Of a DNA stretch of 64,000 nucleotides, positions 25,563 through 34,737 are shown piece by piece. The position numbers and the translations under genes are program-made. The stretch is from Mucilaginibacter oryzae (GTDB lineage Bacteria; Bacteroidota; Bacteroidia; Sphingobacteriales; Sphingobacteriaceae), in the NCBI RefSeq assembly GCF_003148845.1, contig NZ_QGHA01000002.1, positions 790,974 through 854,973 on the forward strand, written 5' to 3'. The notes under the pieces are model-generated. The model searched no databases and was not told the DNA's origin. It was given only the letters and a program-made list of their open reading frames with translations. Every line of letters begins with the position of its first letter. The first letter of the stretch is position 1.

Positions 25563-26126
25563 ATGCCCGATTTTATTTTAAACCTCGACAGGCATTTATT
25601 CTATTTTATTAATCATGATCTGTCAAATGCTTTTTTTGATTGGATCATGCCTATTTTGCGCGAACCCAAAACATGGATCCCGTTGTATGTTTTTATCATC
25701 GCTTTCTGCTTATGGAAATATAAAAAAACGGGCCTGGTTATCATCCTGCTGTTAATTGCCGCGGTGGGCATGGCCGACTTTACAAGCGGCGTGCTCATGA
25801 AACATAACATCCAACGCCTCCGCCCCTGCCGCGATCCGCTTGTTGCTGCAACCGATATCAGTCGTGTACCTTGCGGTAGCGGCTATAGTTTCCCCTCAAC
25901 GCACGCTACCGACCATTTTGCTATAGCCATATTTCTATGCTTTGTATTGGGCCGTAAATGGAAATGGATCTGGCTTTGGTGTGTTTTTTGGGCGGGCAGC
26001 ATTTGCTTCGCGCAGGTTTATGTAGGCGTACATTTCCCGGTAGATGTGGTTTGCGGGGCTATTTACGGTGCATTTGTTGGCTGGCTATTTTCATTATTAT
26101 TTAAAAAATTACAACCTTCCTTTTAA
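25563..26126 (+). CDS. PAP2-family membrane phosphatase
   Basis: A 187-aa inner-membrane protein of about five or six helices that dephosphorylates lipid phosphates such as undecaprenyl pyrophosphate or phosphatidic acid on the periplasmic face. Motif C1 KX6RP is KHNIQRLRP, C2 is SFPSTHA, and C3 ends in GVHFPVD (H-x3-D). The Arg usual in C3 (SR-x5-H) is replaced by Gln in AQVYVGVH, a variant I believe also occurs in related Bacteroidota proteins. Its stop overlaps the next gene by one base. Confidence 0.9.
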   Translation: MPDFILNLDRHLFYFINHDLSNAFFDWIMPILREPKTWIPLYVFIIAFCLWKYKKTGLVIILLLIAAVGMADFTSGVLMKHNIQRLRPCRDPLVAATDISRVPCGSGYSFPSTHATDHFAIAIFLCFVLGRKWKWIWLWCVFWAGSICFAQVYVGVHFPVDVVCGAIYGAFVGWLFSLLFKKLQPSF

Positions 26127-26842
26127 TGGGATACTGGAAAATACTTCTGCTTTTTTTCGCGGCCTTTTTTGGCGGCACATCTGTTTTTTTATTTAAGGGC
26201 GATAATCATAAAACCCTTAAACTGGTACTATCTTTTAGCGGCGCTTACCTGTTTGGCATAACCGTTTTACACCTGGTACCAGACGCCTATCATGATAACG
26301 ACAACTATGTTGGCGTGTTTATACTGATCGGTTTCCTGTTTCAAATTGTGCTGGAACAGTTTTCAGACGGGATTGAACATGGCCATATGCACAAACACCC
26401 GCATGACCTTGCAGTTTTCCCGATAGGCATTATGGCCAGCCTGTGCCTTCATGCCTTTTTAGAGGGTATGCCCCTTGCGCAGGGTAACCAGGACCAACTG
26501 GTTTACGGTATAGCGCTGCACCATATCCCGGCAGCTTTCGCGCTGGCTACCGTGCTGCTCACTAATAAACAAGGTAAAAACAAAACCATATTTTTCGTGG
26601 CTGTATTCGCGCTGATGGCTCCGGCAGGGTACTTTTTTAGCGATGCGCTAAGCAACGGCAATATTGGCAACCTGCAGCATTATTTTAACCGGATTATGGG
26701 CGTGGTTATCGGGATCTTTCTGCACATTTCCACCACTATTCTGTTTGAATCGAGCGCTGATCACCGGTTTAATATGCGGAAGATGATTGCCGTACTGGCA
26801 GGTGTTGCTATTGCCTTGTTGGGATTTTTGAAGCAATTGTAG
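26126..26842 (+). CDS. ZIP-family divalent metal transporter
   Basis: 238 aa with about eight helices. Metal-site helices are recognisable: HLVPDAYHD in helix 2, a His-rich GIEHGHMHKHPH loop, CLHAFLEGMPLA in helix 4 and LHHIPAAFALA in helix 5. The HxxxEG and HHxP patterns are the family's binuclear site. It imports or exports Zn2+, Fe2+ or Mn2+; which is unknown. It is translated directly after the PAP2 gene (TAATG overlap). It converges with the GH92 gene with only 31 bp between them. Confidence 0.88.
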   Translation: MGYWKILLLFFAAFFGGTSVFLFKGDNHKTLKLVLSFSGAYLFGITVLHLVPDAYHDNDNYVGVFILIGFLFQIVLEQFSDGIEHGHMHKHPHDLAVFPIGIMASLCLHAFLEGMPLAQGNQDQLVYGIALHHIPAAFALATVLLTNKQGKNKTIFFVAVFALMAPAGYFFSDALSNGNIGNLQHYFNRIMGVVIGIFLHISTTILFESSADHRFNMRKMIAVLAGVAIALLGFLKQL

Positions 26843-26873
26843 CCACGGCCTATAAAGGTGACAAGGTCCTCAA

Positions 26874-29126
26874 TCAGATCCCCCAACTTTTATTAGGCTT
26901 CGGCCCCATCTCCAGTTCAAGTGTGCCACCAGCCATCAACTGTTTATGTGTAAACAACGGCTTGTTAAGTATCTGACCGTTAAACTTAGCACTCTGGATA
27001 TATTTATTGATCACGGAGCATTTGTTAGCAACCAGCTTAAATTGCTTGCCGTTTTGCAGGTTAATAGTAACCTTGCTAAATACAGGGCTGCCAATAGTAT
27101 AAACCGGTTTACCGGGTGTAACAGGATAAAAACCCATCGAAGAGAACACTACAAATGCCGACATGCCGCCGCCATCTTCATCACCGGGGATACCGAAAAT
27201 ATTATCCTTGTACCAAACATCCAGTAAAAACCTCACACGCTTTTGCGTTTTCCAGGGCGCGCCGGCAAAATTGTACAGGTACGGTATATGGAAACTCGGC
27301 TCGTTACCCATCGAAAATTGTCCAACCAGGCCCGTGGCATCCGGAAATTTAGCCCAAAATTGGTATTTGCTCCGATCAAGGCTCTCGCGAAATAACTGAT
27401 CCAAACGGTTCTGGAATTTATCTTGCCCACCCATCAAATTGGCCAAACCAGGGATATCGTGTTGAACCTGCCACAGGTAAGTCCAACCGTTGTTTTCATC
27501 GTAAAATTCCCGGCCACCTAAACCGCCATCAAACTTCGGGTCGATATCAATCCAGTTACCGTCTTTATCTTTGGGGATAAACATTTGTTTATCATTATTC
27601 CACAGGTTTTTATAGTTAAGGGCCCGTTTGGCAAACAGTTGCTCATCTTTAGTTTTATTAAGCTCACCCGCTAATTGCCCAACAGCCCAATCGTCGTAGC
27701 TGCCGCCAAGGGTTACAGCCACTGCCTGGCGCTTTTCAAAGCCGTCTACAAGGCTTACGGTTTCCTTCTCGCCTTTTTTCAAAGCGGGGAAATAACCTTT
27801 CTCATAGTAAAAATCGTCCAGTTCACACTTAGGGCCATTTTTCCAGGGCAGCATAGTGGCTTCCCTTGCGTTTTTCAACACGCCCTCATAAGCTTTATTA
27901 ATGTCGAAACCGCGGATACCTTTGCGGTAATCGTCCAAAAACATTATCGTTGAGTGAAAGCCATTCATGCAAGGGTTATCACCAAAAAGTACGGGAAAAG
28001 TGGGCATCCAACCGCTTTGTTCGTACTGGTTAACATATGAGTTCAACATATCCGATTCGAGCTGAGGGTTAAGTATCGTACGCAATGGATGCAAAGCCAG
28101 GTAAGTGTCCCAAACCCAATCATCTACATAAAACGGGCGATTGCTATCGTGAATCTTTTTGTCATATCCGCTATAGTAATGACCATCTTCGTTAATATCA
28201 ACCATACGTTCGTTGCAACGGTATAAGGCAGTGTAAAATGAGCGGCGCTGGGCTTCGGTACCGCCTTCAGTTTCAATTTGGCCAACTACTTTTGCCCATA
28301 TGGCTTTTGCGTTCTGCTTTAAGATTTCGAACCCGGCATCGGCAAACTCATTATTAAAATTTTGCTTTGCCTGTTGAGGGCTTACATAGGATATGGCGTA
28401 TTTAAATTCAATTACATCTGGCGCGTCTGCCGTGAAAGTGATATACGATTTCAACCCTTTTCCATCGGCAGCGTTCTGCTTAATCAAAGCATTATCTTTT
28501 ACTACACCTGCTATTCCTTTCGCGTTAAAACGCCCGTAAACATATACCCTAATATCATCATTATAGGTTTCAAAGCCGGTTAATTCATTATTGCCGGTGA
28601 AAGTCAGGTTGGCAACGCCATCGTTATACAAACCAAACAAAATGCTTTTCGACGCGCTTTTGGCGGGAAATGAAAACTTATAATCGCCTGCTTTTTTTCC
28701 TGGAGCAAACTCAACGGTTATGTCTTTATCAATCAGATAGGTTGAATAATACCAGGGGCGGCTAACTTCTAAATCATGATCGTAAGCCATCCGCTCGTCC
28801 CAGGAGGCGGGTGTTAAAGCCTGGTTATCCGGCTTTACAGAAAATACCTCACCAAGGCGATGCGATACCACATTAAGCGGAAAGCTTGAGATTTGATCAT
28901 CGATGTAATCGTTACGTACAGGAACCATCCTGATCATTTGGTTGGGCAGATGTGTAGTTGGTCGGGTAGGTTCAAGCAGTGCGCCGACATTGCCAATATG
29001 CGGATCGATGTATTGCAGGTTGCCGTCGTCTTTGGTTTGCGAATACGCCGCCGAAAAAAAGGTACTGATACTGATGACCGTAGACAAAAACAGCGGTTTT
29101 AACAACCGGGAAAGTGGACTTGGCAT
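26874..29126 (-). CDS. GH92 family alpha-mannosidase, secreted
   Basis: A Ca2+-dependent exo-acting alpha-mannosidase family (mostly alpha-1,2) that trims mannose from N-glycans or yeast mannan. 750 aa, signal peptide to about residue 29 (SAAYSQ), N-terminal beta-sandwich with YIDPHIGNVG, then an (alpha/alpha)6 barrel. Family motifs include WVWDTYLALHPL, GNEPSFHIPYLYNFAG and DEDGGGMSAFVVFSSMGFYPVTPG (read in parts) containing the Asp/Glu catalytic region. No SusC/SusD pair lies beside it, so it is not in a standard polysaccharide utilisation locus here. Likely periplasmic. Confidence 0.93.
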   Translation of the reverse strand: MPSPLSRLLKPLFLSTVISISTFFSAAYSQTKDDGNLQYIDPHIGNVGALLEPTRPTTHLPNQMIRMVPVRNDYIDDQISSFPLNVVSHRLGEVFSVKPDNQALTPASWDERMAYDHDLEVSRPWYYSTYLIDKDITVEFAPGKKAGDYKFSFPAKSASKSILFGLYNDGVANLTFTGNNELTGFETYNDDIRVYVYGRFNAKGIAGVVKDNALIKQNAADGKGLKSYITFTADAPDVIEFKYAISYVSPQQAKQNFNNEFADAGFEILKQNAKAIWAKVVGQIETEGGTEAQRRSFYTALYRCNERMVDINEDGHYYSGYDKKIHDSNRPFYVDDWVWDTYLALHPLRTILNPQLESDMLNSYVNQYEQSGWMPTFPVLFGDNPCMNGFHSTIMFLDDYRKGIRGFDINKAYEGVLKNAREATMLPWKNGPKCELDDFYYEKGYFPALKKGEKETVSLVDGFEKRQAVAVTLGGSYDDWAVGQLAGELNKTKDEQLFAKRALNYKNLWNNDKQMFIPKDKDGNWIDIDPKFDGGLGGREFYDENNGWTYLWQVQHDIPGLANLMGGQDKFQNRLDQLFRESLDRSKYQFWAKFPDATGLVGQFSMGNEPSFHIPYLYNFAGAPWKTQKRVRFLLDVWYKDNIFGIPGDEDGGGMSAFVVFSSMGFYPVTPGKPVYTIGSPVFSKVTINLQNGKQFKLVANKCSVINKYIQSAKFNGQILNKPLFTHKQLMAGGTLELEMGPKPNKSWGI

Positions 29127-29506
29127 GTTTATTTACTTTTTTTGATAAAACGTTTTTACAGGTGATGTAAAAATACACGCAATGATTTATGATTAGGAAT
29201 AATTTTGGAAAATTCGGTTTTTTTTAAGGCATCCAGGATTATTGAACTACCCCAATGCCTTTACTTTTCGCTAAAAAAGTTATTTTTAAGAATTGCCCCC
29301 TCACCGTGTATTCCCTGTCTTTTTAAATATGTAAAGAATTGCAAATCCCGGAAAACTGGGATTTATCTGCTTCAAAACATATCAGCGTTATTAGCTAATT
29401 CAACAGTTCCTTATATAGTCAATTGCGCCTCGTATGGCTGCAATTTTTTCCAGCTGGTATTTTGTTATCTTATTTCTGATAGATTTGCATTACACGATAC
29501 TTATTT
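29127..29506. other. 380-bp divergent intergenic region
   Basis: Between the divergently transcribed GH92 and arginine deiminase-like genes. AT-rich. The only signal I support is the -7 element near 29480. Short open frames in it show no coding character. Confidence 0.6.
29461..29487 (+). promoter_or_regulatory. Candidate promoter of the arginine-metabolism block
   Basis: TAGATTTG (29480-29487) matches TAnnTTTG exactly; a TTTG lies at 29461-29464, giving a short 15-bp spacer. The ATG follows at 29507. Confidence 0.4.
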
Positions 29507-30952
29507 ATGATACCCCAAAATGATGATTTTAAAATAGATGTAACGTCCGAGTTTGGTACACTGCGTTCACTGCTTATTCACAGCCCCGACAGCGGACTGG
29601 GCAAAGTGGTGCCATCCAAAGCGCAGGATTGGCTTTTTGAAGATATTGTGCACCTGGATACCATGCGCAAAAACGAGTACGACCACTACGTAAAACTGCT
29701 GCTTTACTTTCTTGATCCTGCCAAAATAAAAGGAAAGAAGAACAAGGTTGATGCTACAGAAACCCGCCGTGCCTTTTTTAAACCGGACAACCCGGCTTTT
29801 CATGCCTCGGGTAAAGTGATAGAGATTCAAACGCTCCTTTCCGATATTTTGCAGCAGGCAGATATCCGTAAAAAAATGGTAGCTTCTGTTTGCGCTATTG
29901 AAAGCTGCAACTACCGCCTGCAACAACGGCTGATAGATACCGACCCTATTGAGCTGGCAAAGATCTTCATTTCAGGCTCGCTTACCGCCGAAGAAATGAT
30001 CTTTGCCCCTATCCCCAATCTCATTTTTTCGCGCGATTTGGGTATTACCGTCAATAATCATATCCTGCTGAACAAGCCGGCAAAAAAGGCGCGTTTCCGC
30101 GAAACCCTGCTCATGCGTTATATATTTTTTAACCATCCTTTGTTTGCAGGCTATCGCGATAACATTTTAGAGATCCCTGAAACACCGCAGCACTTTTTGC
30201 GCCCCGGCGAAGAAGCCGAAGGCCGCACTACTTTAGAGGGTGGCGACGTAATGATGGTAAGCCCCGATCATTTACTGATTGGCTGCAGCGAACGAACATC
30301 TATCAGCGGCGCCAACGAGGCTATCAGGCTGTTGTTTGCCAATAATGTGGTAAAAAAGGTGACCATCGTGAAAATCCCCCACAAGCGCGATTACATGCAC
30401 ATCGATACGGTATTTACCCAGGTAAAACGCGATACCTGGGTATTATTGCGCTCGTTGGCGGTTGCCGAAGCGCCACTTGAAGAACGCGAGCCGATTTCGT
30501 TTTTCACCGATAAAAAATCAAAAGAACGTACCGAGATTGTTCAGTTTGAAAAGGACGAAAAGCCAAAGGTGTTTGCCTGTATTGAAGACCTGCTGGCTGA
30601 TATCAGCGAAAATGATTTAAAAAGCGGCACCAAAACCAGGTTCATTTATTCGGGCAATAATACATTCCCGTTTGACGCCCGCGAACAATGGACCGATTCC
30701 TGCAACCTGCTGGCCCTGAAGGAGGGTGTTGTGGTAGGCTACGACCGTAATGATAAAACCGCGGAAGCTTTTAAAGAAGCTGGTTTTAACATCATCAGGG
30801 TAACAGATCTGCTTCAGAAATTTGAAAACAACGAACTTAACCCGCAGGATATGAAAGATACCCTGATCCTGATGCCATCAGCCGAGCTTTCGCGTGCGCG
30901 GGGCGGCTTTCACTGCATGAGCATGCCGTTATTAAGAGATCAGGTACTTTAA
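29507..30952 (+). CDS. Arginine deiminase-family (amidinotransferase-fold) protein
   Basis: 481 aa, longer than classical ArcA (about 410 aa). It has the guanidine-modifying fold: SEFGTLRSLLIHSPD at the start, FSRDLGITVNNHILL, EGGDVMMVSPDHLLIGCSERTS, HIDTVFTQVKRD and C-terminal RARGGFHCMSMPL with the nucleophile Cys C470. It probably hydrolyses arginine to citrulline and ammonia. It heads a run with CtlX and an arginine decarboxylase-like gene, supporting a role in arginine/citrulline breakdown. No ornithine carbamoyltransferase or carbamate kinase is adjacent, so this is not the classical ADI operon. Confidence 0.85.
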   Translation: MIPQNDDFKIDVTSEFGTLRSLLIHSPDSGLGKVVPSKAQDWLFEDIVHLDTMRKNEYDHYVKLLLYFLDPAKIKGKKNKVDATETRRAFFKPDNPAFHASGKVIEIQTLLSDILQQADIRKKMVASVCAIESCNYRLQQRLIDTDPIELAKIFISGSLTAEEMIFAPIPNLIFSRDLGITVNNHILLNKPAKKARFRETLLMRYIFFNHPLFAGYRDNILEIPETPQHFLRPGEEAEGRTTLEGGDVMMVSPDHLLIGCSERTSISGANEAIRLLFANNVVKKVTIVKIPHKRDYMHIDTVFTQVKRDTWVLLRSLAVAEAPLEEREPISFFTDKKSKERTEIVQFEKDEKPKVFACIEDLLADISENDLKSGTKTRFIYSGNNTFPFDAREQWTDSCNLLALKEGVVVGYDRNDKTAEAFKEAGFNIIRVTDLLQKFENNELNPQDMKDTLILMPSAELSRARGGFHCMSMPLLRDQVL

Positions 30953-30958
30953 TTATCA

Positions 30959-31058
30959 GAACCGGGATTAGGGGGATTTATTTGATTCAAAAGATTTTGT
31001 TTGGATAGTCAAAAACAGGAATCCCGTTAATCCCCAAAATCTCCCCAAATCCCGGTTC
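30959..31058. repeat. Imperfect inverted repeat between the ADI-like gene and ctlX
   Basis: GAACCGGGATTAGGGG at 30959-30974 is nearly reverse-complementary to the tract ending CAAATCCCGGTTC at 31058. A further related unit, AATCCCGTTAATCCCC, sits at 31020-31035. It looks like a dispersed intergenic repeat; in the mRNA it could form a long hairpin between the two genes. Confidence 0.55.
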
Positions 31059-31065
31059 AGACATA

Positions 31066-31995
31066 ATGACCAAAAAAATGAGCCAGTCAACATCACATAT
31101 ATTAATGATAAGCCCGGTAAACTTCGGGTTTAACGAGGAAACCGCAGCCAGCAACGCATTTCAAAACCGTAATGCCGAAAAACAGGGCGTACAAGAAAAA
31201 GCTTTAAAGGAATTTAACAGCATGGTTAATATTTTAAGGCACAACGGGGTTGACGTTACCGTTATTGAAGATACGCCGGAGCCATACACCCCCGATTCCA
31301 TATTTCCCAACAACTGGGTTTCCTTTCATGCCGATGGCACGGTGTTCCTTTACCCGATGCAGGCCGAAAACCGCCGCCTGGAGCGAAGGGAAGATATCAT
31401 TACAGGAATTGAAGATAAATTTAAGGTAGCCCATGTGATAGATCTGAGCCGCTTTGAAAACGAACACAGGTTTTTAGAAGGAACCGGCAGCATGGTGTTG
31501 GACAGGGAAAATAAAATAGCCTACGCCTGCCTCTCGCCCCGTACCGACAAAGAGGTGTTAAACCTTTTTTGCGCGCATGCAGGATACACCGCGGTTAGTT
31601 TTGATGCCGCCGATGAGAAAGGGCAGCCAATTTATCATACCAACGTATTGATGTGCGTAGGCAGCGGTTTTGCCGTAATTTGTTTGGATAGCATCCCTAA
31701 CCCGCACGAGCGATTGACGGTTATCGACAGTCTTAAATCAACAGGTAAAGAGATTATCGATATTTCTTTCGGACAAATGAACAGCTTCGCAGGTAACATG
31801 CTGGAAGTGAAAAACAAAGCCGGGGAGGTATTGATTGTAATGTCAGCCAATGCCTACAACGCGCTTGACGATAAACAACGCCTGAAACTTGAGCAATTTG
31901 GCAAACCGGTTTACGCGGATATTAACACCATAGAAAGCAACGGAGGGGGCAGCGCCAGATGTATGATGGCCGAAGTACATTTACCACTGGTTTAA
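31066..31995 (+). CDS. ctlX: Citrulline utilization hydrolase CtlX type
   Basis: 309 aa, amidinotransferase superfamily, matching the CtlX group of citrulline hydrolases (citrulline to ornithine, CO2 and ammonia). Visible blocks: MISPVNFGFNEETAASNAFQ, PYTPDSIFPNNWVSFH, FLEGTGSMVLDR, YHTNVLMCVG and the C-terminal SARCMMAEVHLP with the catalytic Cys C299. The His of YHTNV is the expected catalytic partner. It follows the ADI-like gene by 113 bp containing an inverted repeat, so the pair would take arginine to ornithine without carbamoyl phosphate. An alternative start is ATG 31078. Confidence 0.88.
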   Translation: MTKKMSQSTSHILMISPVNFGFNEETAASNAFQNRNAEKQGVQEKALKEFNSMVNILRHNGVDVTVIEDTPEPYTPDSIFPNNWVSFHADGTVFLYPMQAENRRLERREDIITGIEDKFKVAHVIDLSRFENEHRFLEGTGSMVLDRENKIAYACLSPRTDKEVLNLFCAHAGYTAVSFDAADEKGQPIYHTNVLMCVGSGFAVICLDSIPNPHERLTVIDSLKSTGKEIIDISFGQMNSFAGNMLEVKNKAGEVLIVMSANAYNALDDKQRLKLEQFGKPVYADINTIESNGGGSARCMMAEVHLPLV

Positions 31996-32207
31996 CAAAC
32001 GAGTTAATAATAACTTAACAAGAAAAAAAACCTCTGTAAATATCTAAAAATCAATATATTATCAATATAAAAGACATTTAATGATAACATTGGCTTCTCA
32101 TCACCTAAAACACATCAAAAACATTACATTTTAGCGATAAATTTTATGTTGGTAAATAACAGTAAATTCCATTTAAAAATTACATTTTTGCCCCAAATTT
32201 TTTAAGG

Positions 32208-33602
32208 ATGCAGAGTTACCAGGAATTTCTTGACTTAAGTGTTGGTTTCCCCCAGGATGGTTTTGAGATCATCGACGATGAATTATATTTCCAGGATTTG
32301 AATTTAATGGAGATGATTGAAACGTATGGCACCCCCTTGCGTTTTACTTATCTGCCTTTAGTTTCTAAAAAAATCCAGCAGGCAAAGTTGCTGTTTCAGC
32401 AGGCCATCATCAAAAACAACTATCGCGGTACGTATAAATACTGCTACTGCACCAAAAGCTCGCACTTTAAGCATATTGTGGAAGAGGCGCTTAAAAACGA
32501 TATCCACCTGGAAACATCATCGGCGTTTGATATGCCGATGATTGACGCGCTGGAAAAAAAGGGTGTTGTAAGCAAGGATATCACGGTTATCTGCAACGGT
32601 TTTAAAACTTTCCAGTACAAGCAGTATATCATAGATATGCTGCACGACGGCTTTAAAAATATTATCCCGGTGCTGGATAACAAAGAAGAATTTAACCTGT
32701 ACGACGATGAGATTGAGATGGACACCCCATGCAACCTCGGCATCAGAATAGCCGCCGAAGAGCAGCCCGATTCGCAATTTTACACCTCGCGCTTAGGTGT
32801 GCGCATGGAGGATGTTATTGATTTTTATCATAATAAAATTGAAGATAACCCAAACTTCCATGTTAAGTTGCTGCACTTTTTTATCAACTCAGGTATCTCG
32901 GATACACCCTATTACTGGAACGAGCTTGAAAAGTATGTAACACTTTACTGTAAATTAAAAAAGGTGAACCCGCACCTGGATACACTTGATATCGGTGGCG
33001 GCATGCCGTTTAAAGACTCGCTGGTTTTTGATTTTGATTATGAGTACATGATCAATGAAATTGTAAGCCGTATTAAGGAAATCTGCGCCGAACATGATAC
33101 CATGGAACCCGATATCATTACCGAGTTTGGCAAATATACCGTGGCCGAAGCATCGGGCATCCTGTACAAAGTATTGGGCCGGAAGCAACAAAATGATCGC
33201 GAACGCTGGCTGATGCTGGATGGTTCGTTCATCACCAACCTGCCCGATGTTTGGGCGCTAAACCAAAAGTATATTCTGCTGCCGGTTAACAACTGGGATT
33301 CGGAATATGAGCGCGTAAACCTCGGCGGCATTACCTGCGACGGCCAGGATTACTATAACCAGGAAGCACATATGAACAGCGTATTTATGCCTAAAACCCG
33401 TAAGGTGCAATATCTCGGCTTTTTTAACACGGGAGCCTACCAGGAGGTATTGAGCGGTTACGGCGGCATCCACCACTGTTTGCTACCATCGCCTAAACAC
33501 GTGATCATCCGCCGCAACCGCGACGAGACCTTTAACTTCGAGGTGTTTGGCGAAGAGCAAAACAGCAAGCAGGTATTGAAGATACTCGGTTATACGACTT
33601 GA
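32208..33602 (+). CDS. Arginine decarboxylase-like PLP enzyme (fold type III)
   Basis: 464 aa of the alanine-racemase-like PLP decarboxylase group. The PLP Lys is probably K83 in YCYCTKSSH, the phosphate-binding Gly-rich loop is LDIGGGMPF (about 261-269), and CDGQDYYNQE near 382 is the C-terminal-domain active-site region. The Bacteroidota version is usually annotated as arginine decarboxylase, giving agmatine for polyamines; it is shorter than SpeA of E. coli. Orn/Lys/diaminopimelate specificity cannot be excluded. A 212-bp AT-rich gap separates it from ctlX, so it may have its own promoter. Confidence 0.78.
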   Translation: MQSYQEFLDLSVGFPQDGFEIIDDELYFQDLNLMEMIETYGTPLRFTYLPLVSKKIQQAKLLFQQAIIKNNYRGTYKYCYCTKSSHFKHIVEEALKNDIHLETSSAFDMPMIDALEKKGVVSKDITVICNGFKTFQYKQYIIDMLHDGFKNIIPVLDNKEEFNLYDDEIEMDTPCNLGIRIAAEEQPDSQFYTSRLGVRMEDVIDFYHNKIEDNPNFHVKLLHFFINSGISDTPYYWNELEKYVTLYCKLKKVNPHLDTLDIGGGMPFKDSLVFDFDYEYMINEIVSRIKEICAEHDTMEPDIITEFGKYTVAEASGILYKVLGRKQQNDRERWLMLDGSFITNLPDVWALNQKYILLPVNNWDSEYERVNLGGITCDGQDYYNQEAHMNSVFMPKTRKVQYLGFFNTGAYQEVLSGYGGIHHCLLPSPKHVIIRRNRDETFNFEVFGEEQNSKQVLKILGYTT

Positions 33603-33666
33603 GAGATTTGTGTTCGGAGTTTGTAAGATTAATTTTCTTTTTCAAAACTTAACTGAACCAGCCAAA

Positions 33667-33862
33667 AAAGAGGCTGTGTCATAAATCAAAATTGGCCGTC
33701 TGTGGCCAAATAAAATTTCGACATCGGCTGGTCACTAATAAAAAAAGGGCAATTTTCGATTTAAAATTGCCCTTTTTTATTACGTTTTGAGATCTATTTA
33801 CACCTTAACAAAATTTAATTTCGACACCAAAAGTGTAAAATGATTTATGATACAGCCTCTTT
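33667..33862. mobile_element. MITE-like element with 22-bp terminal inverted repeats
   Basis: The ends (33667-33688 and 33841-33862) are reverse complements with one mismatch and read AAAGAGGCTGT inward. The 196-bp interior is non-coding and holds a small hairpin (TTGGCC / GGCCAA, 33692-33709), a large hairpin (33737-33781) and a direct repeat AATTTCGACA. Size and layout fit a miniature inverted-repeat transposable element moved in trans by an IS with similar ends. I cannot see a clear target duplication. Confidence 0.7.
33737..33781. terminator. Terminator-like hairpin inside the MITE
   Basis: An A-rich arm followed by GGGCAATTTT, a 6-nt loop, then AAAATTGCCC with a run of six T. It has A-tracts and T-tracts on both sides and could terminate in both directions, serving the decarboxylase gene and the convergent lipoprotein gene. 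Confidence 0.7.
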
Positions 33863-33895
33863 ATATTTAAACATTCAATTTCCTATTTCCAACCT

Positions 33896-34429
33896 CTACT
33901 TCGCCGATGCCACTCCCCAGTAACAGCTATTGCGGATTTTTTTGAGGATGGCAGGCGTTATCCCTGATACTTCGTGTTGATATTTATCTTTATCGGTGAG
34001 TACAAACATGGTTCCGTTTACATTGTTGTACATATAAGAGCATAAGTGGGTAGCCTCCCCGTCTTCGTCTTTTTTAACGTCTATTCTGATGGCATTGGTT
34101 TTATTATCTTCCTTTGCCGATCCGTTTTTTGCAATCGCGGTTACCCAGTTAATGGTATAACCTATATTTTGTTCGGATACGTTCTCTGTACTTTCCTTGT
34201 AGCTTTTACTATCCTTTACAACTTCCAGCAGACACTTGACACAAGGATCAGGAACAGTGGCCGAGCCGTACTTTTTAGTGGGGTTATTGATCACGCTATC
34301 TGTTTTGTCGGCTACCGTCGCGGAAGTTTTAGAGCTATCTTTTGATGCGGGTTTATTTTTAGCTTGCTGGCAGGCGGAAGCTGTAACTAAAAAAATACAA
34401 ATATAAGTGCGTAATTTTAACATAAACAT
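33896..34429 (-). CDS. Lipoprotein of unknown function
   Basis: 177 aa (or 175 from the second Met). The signal is MLKLRTYICIFLVTASAC, with the lipid-modified Cys at residue 20 of the longer form. A Ser/Lys/Thr-rich linker follows to about residue 50, then a globular part with VPDPCVKC, HLCSYMYNNVNGTMFVL and NSCYWG; four Cys could form two disulfides. I recognise no family. It is convergent with the decarboxylase gene across the MITE and divergent from mqo. Likely anchored in the inner or outer membrane facing the periplasm. Confidence 0.72.
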   Translation of the reverse strand: MFMLKLRTYICIFLVTASACQQAKNKPASKDSSKTSATVADKTDSVINNPTKKYGSATVPDPCVKCLLEVVKDSKSYKESTENVSEQNIGYTINWVTAIAKNGSAKEDNKTNAIRIDVKKDEDGEATHLCSYMYNNVNGTMFVLTDKDKYQHEVSGITPAILKKIRNSCYWGVASAK

Positions 34430-34737
34430 AACTGGCTAATTGGTTACTATGAAGATATACATTCTTTAACTCATTTTGTGTGACAATACTTTTTTCCCTT
34501 TATTATAATCCGGGTAAAAAATAGCTTTAAGTAATTTAAACCCGTTTTTTATTGCATTTATTAAACAAGCGGACGACAGTTATTCTATAAAATTTTCTTA
34601 AAATTGCCTGATTTAATTTCTGCCCGCCCAATTGCCAAAGGCAGGCCTTGAACCATCATAACATTTTAAAAAAAACAGGGTTATACCTGTGTTAAATTAT
34701 AACTGCCTGCTAACGCATGGCGGTATACGATAATAAG

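Noticed and set aside
29507..33602. Classical arginine deiminase (arcABC) operon
   Set aside because: No ornithine carbamoyltransferase or carbamate kinase is present; CtlX replaces the carbamoyl-phosphate route.
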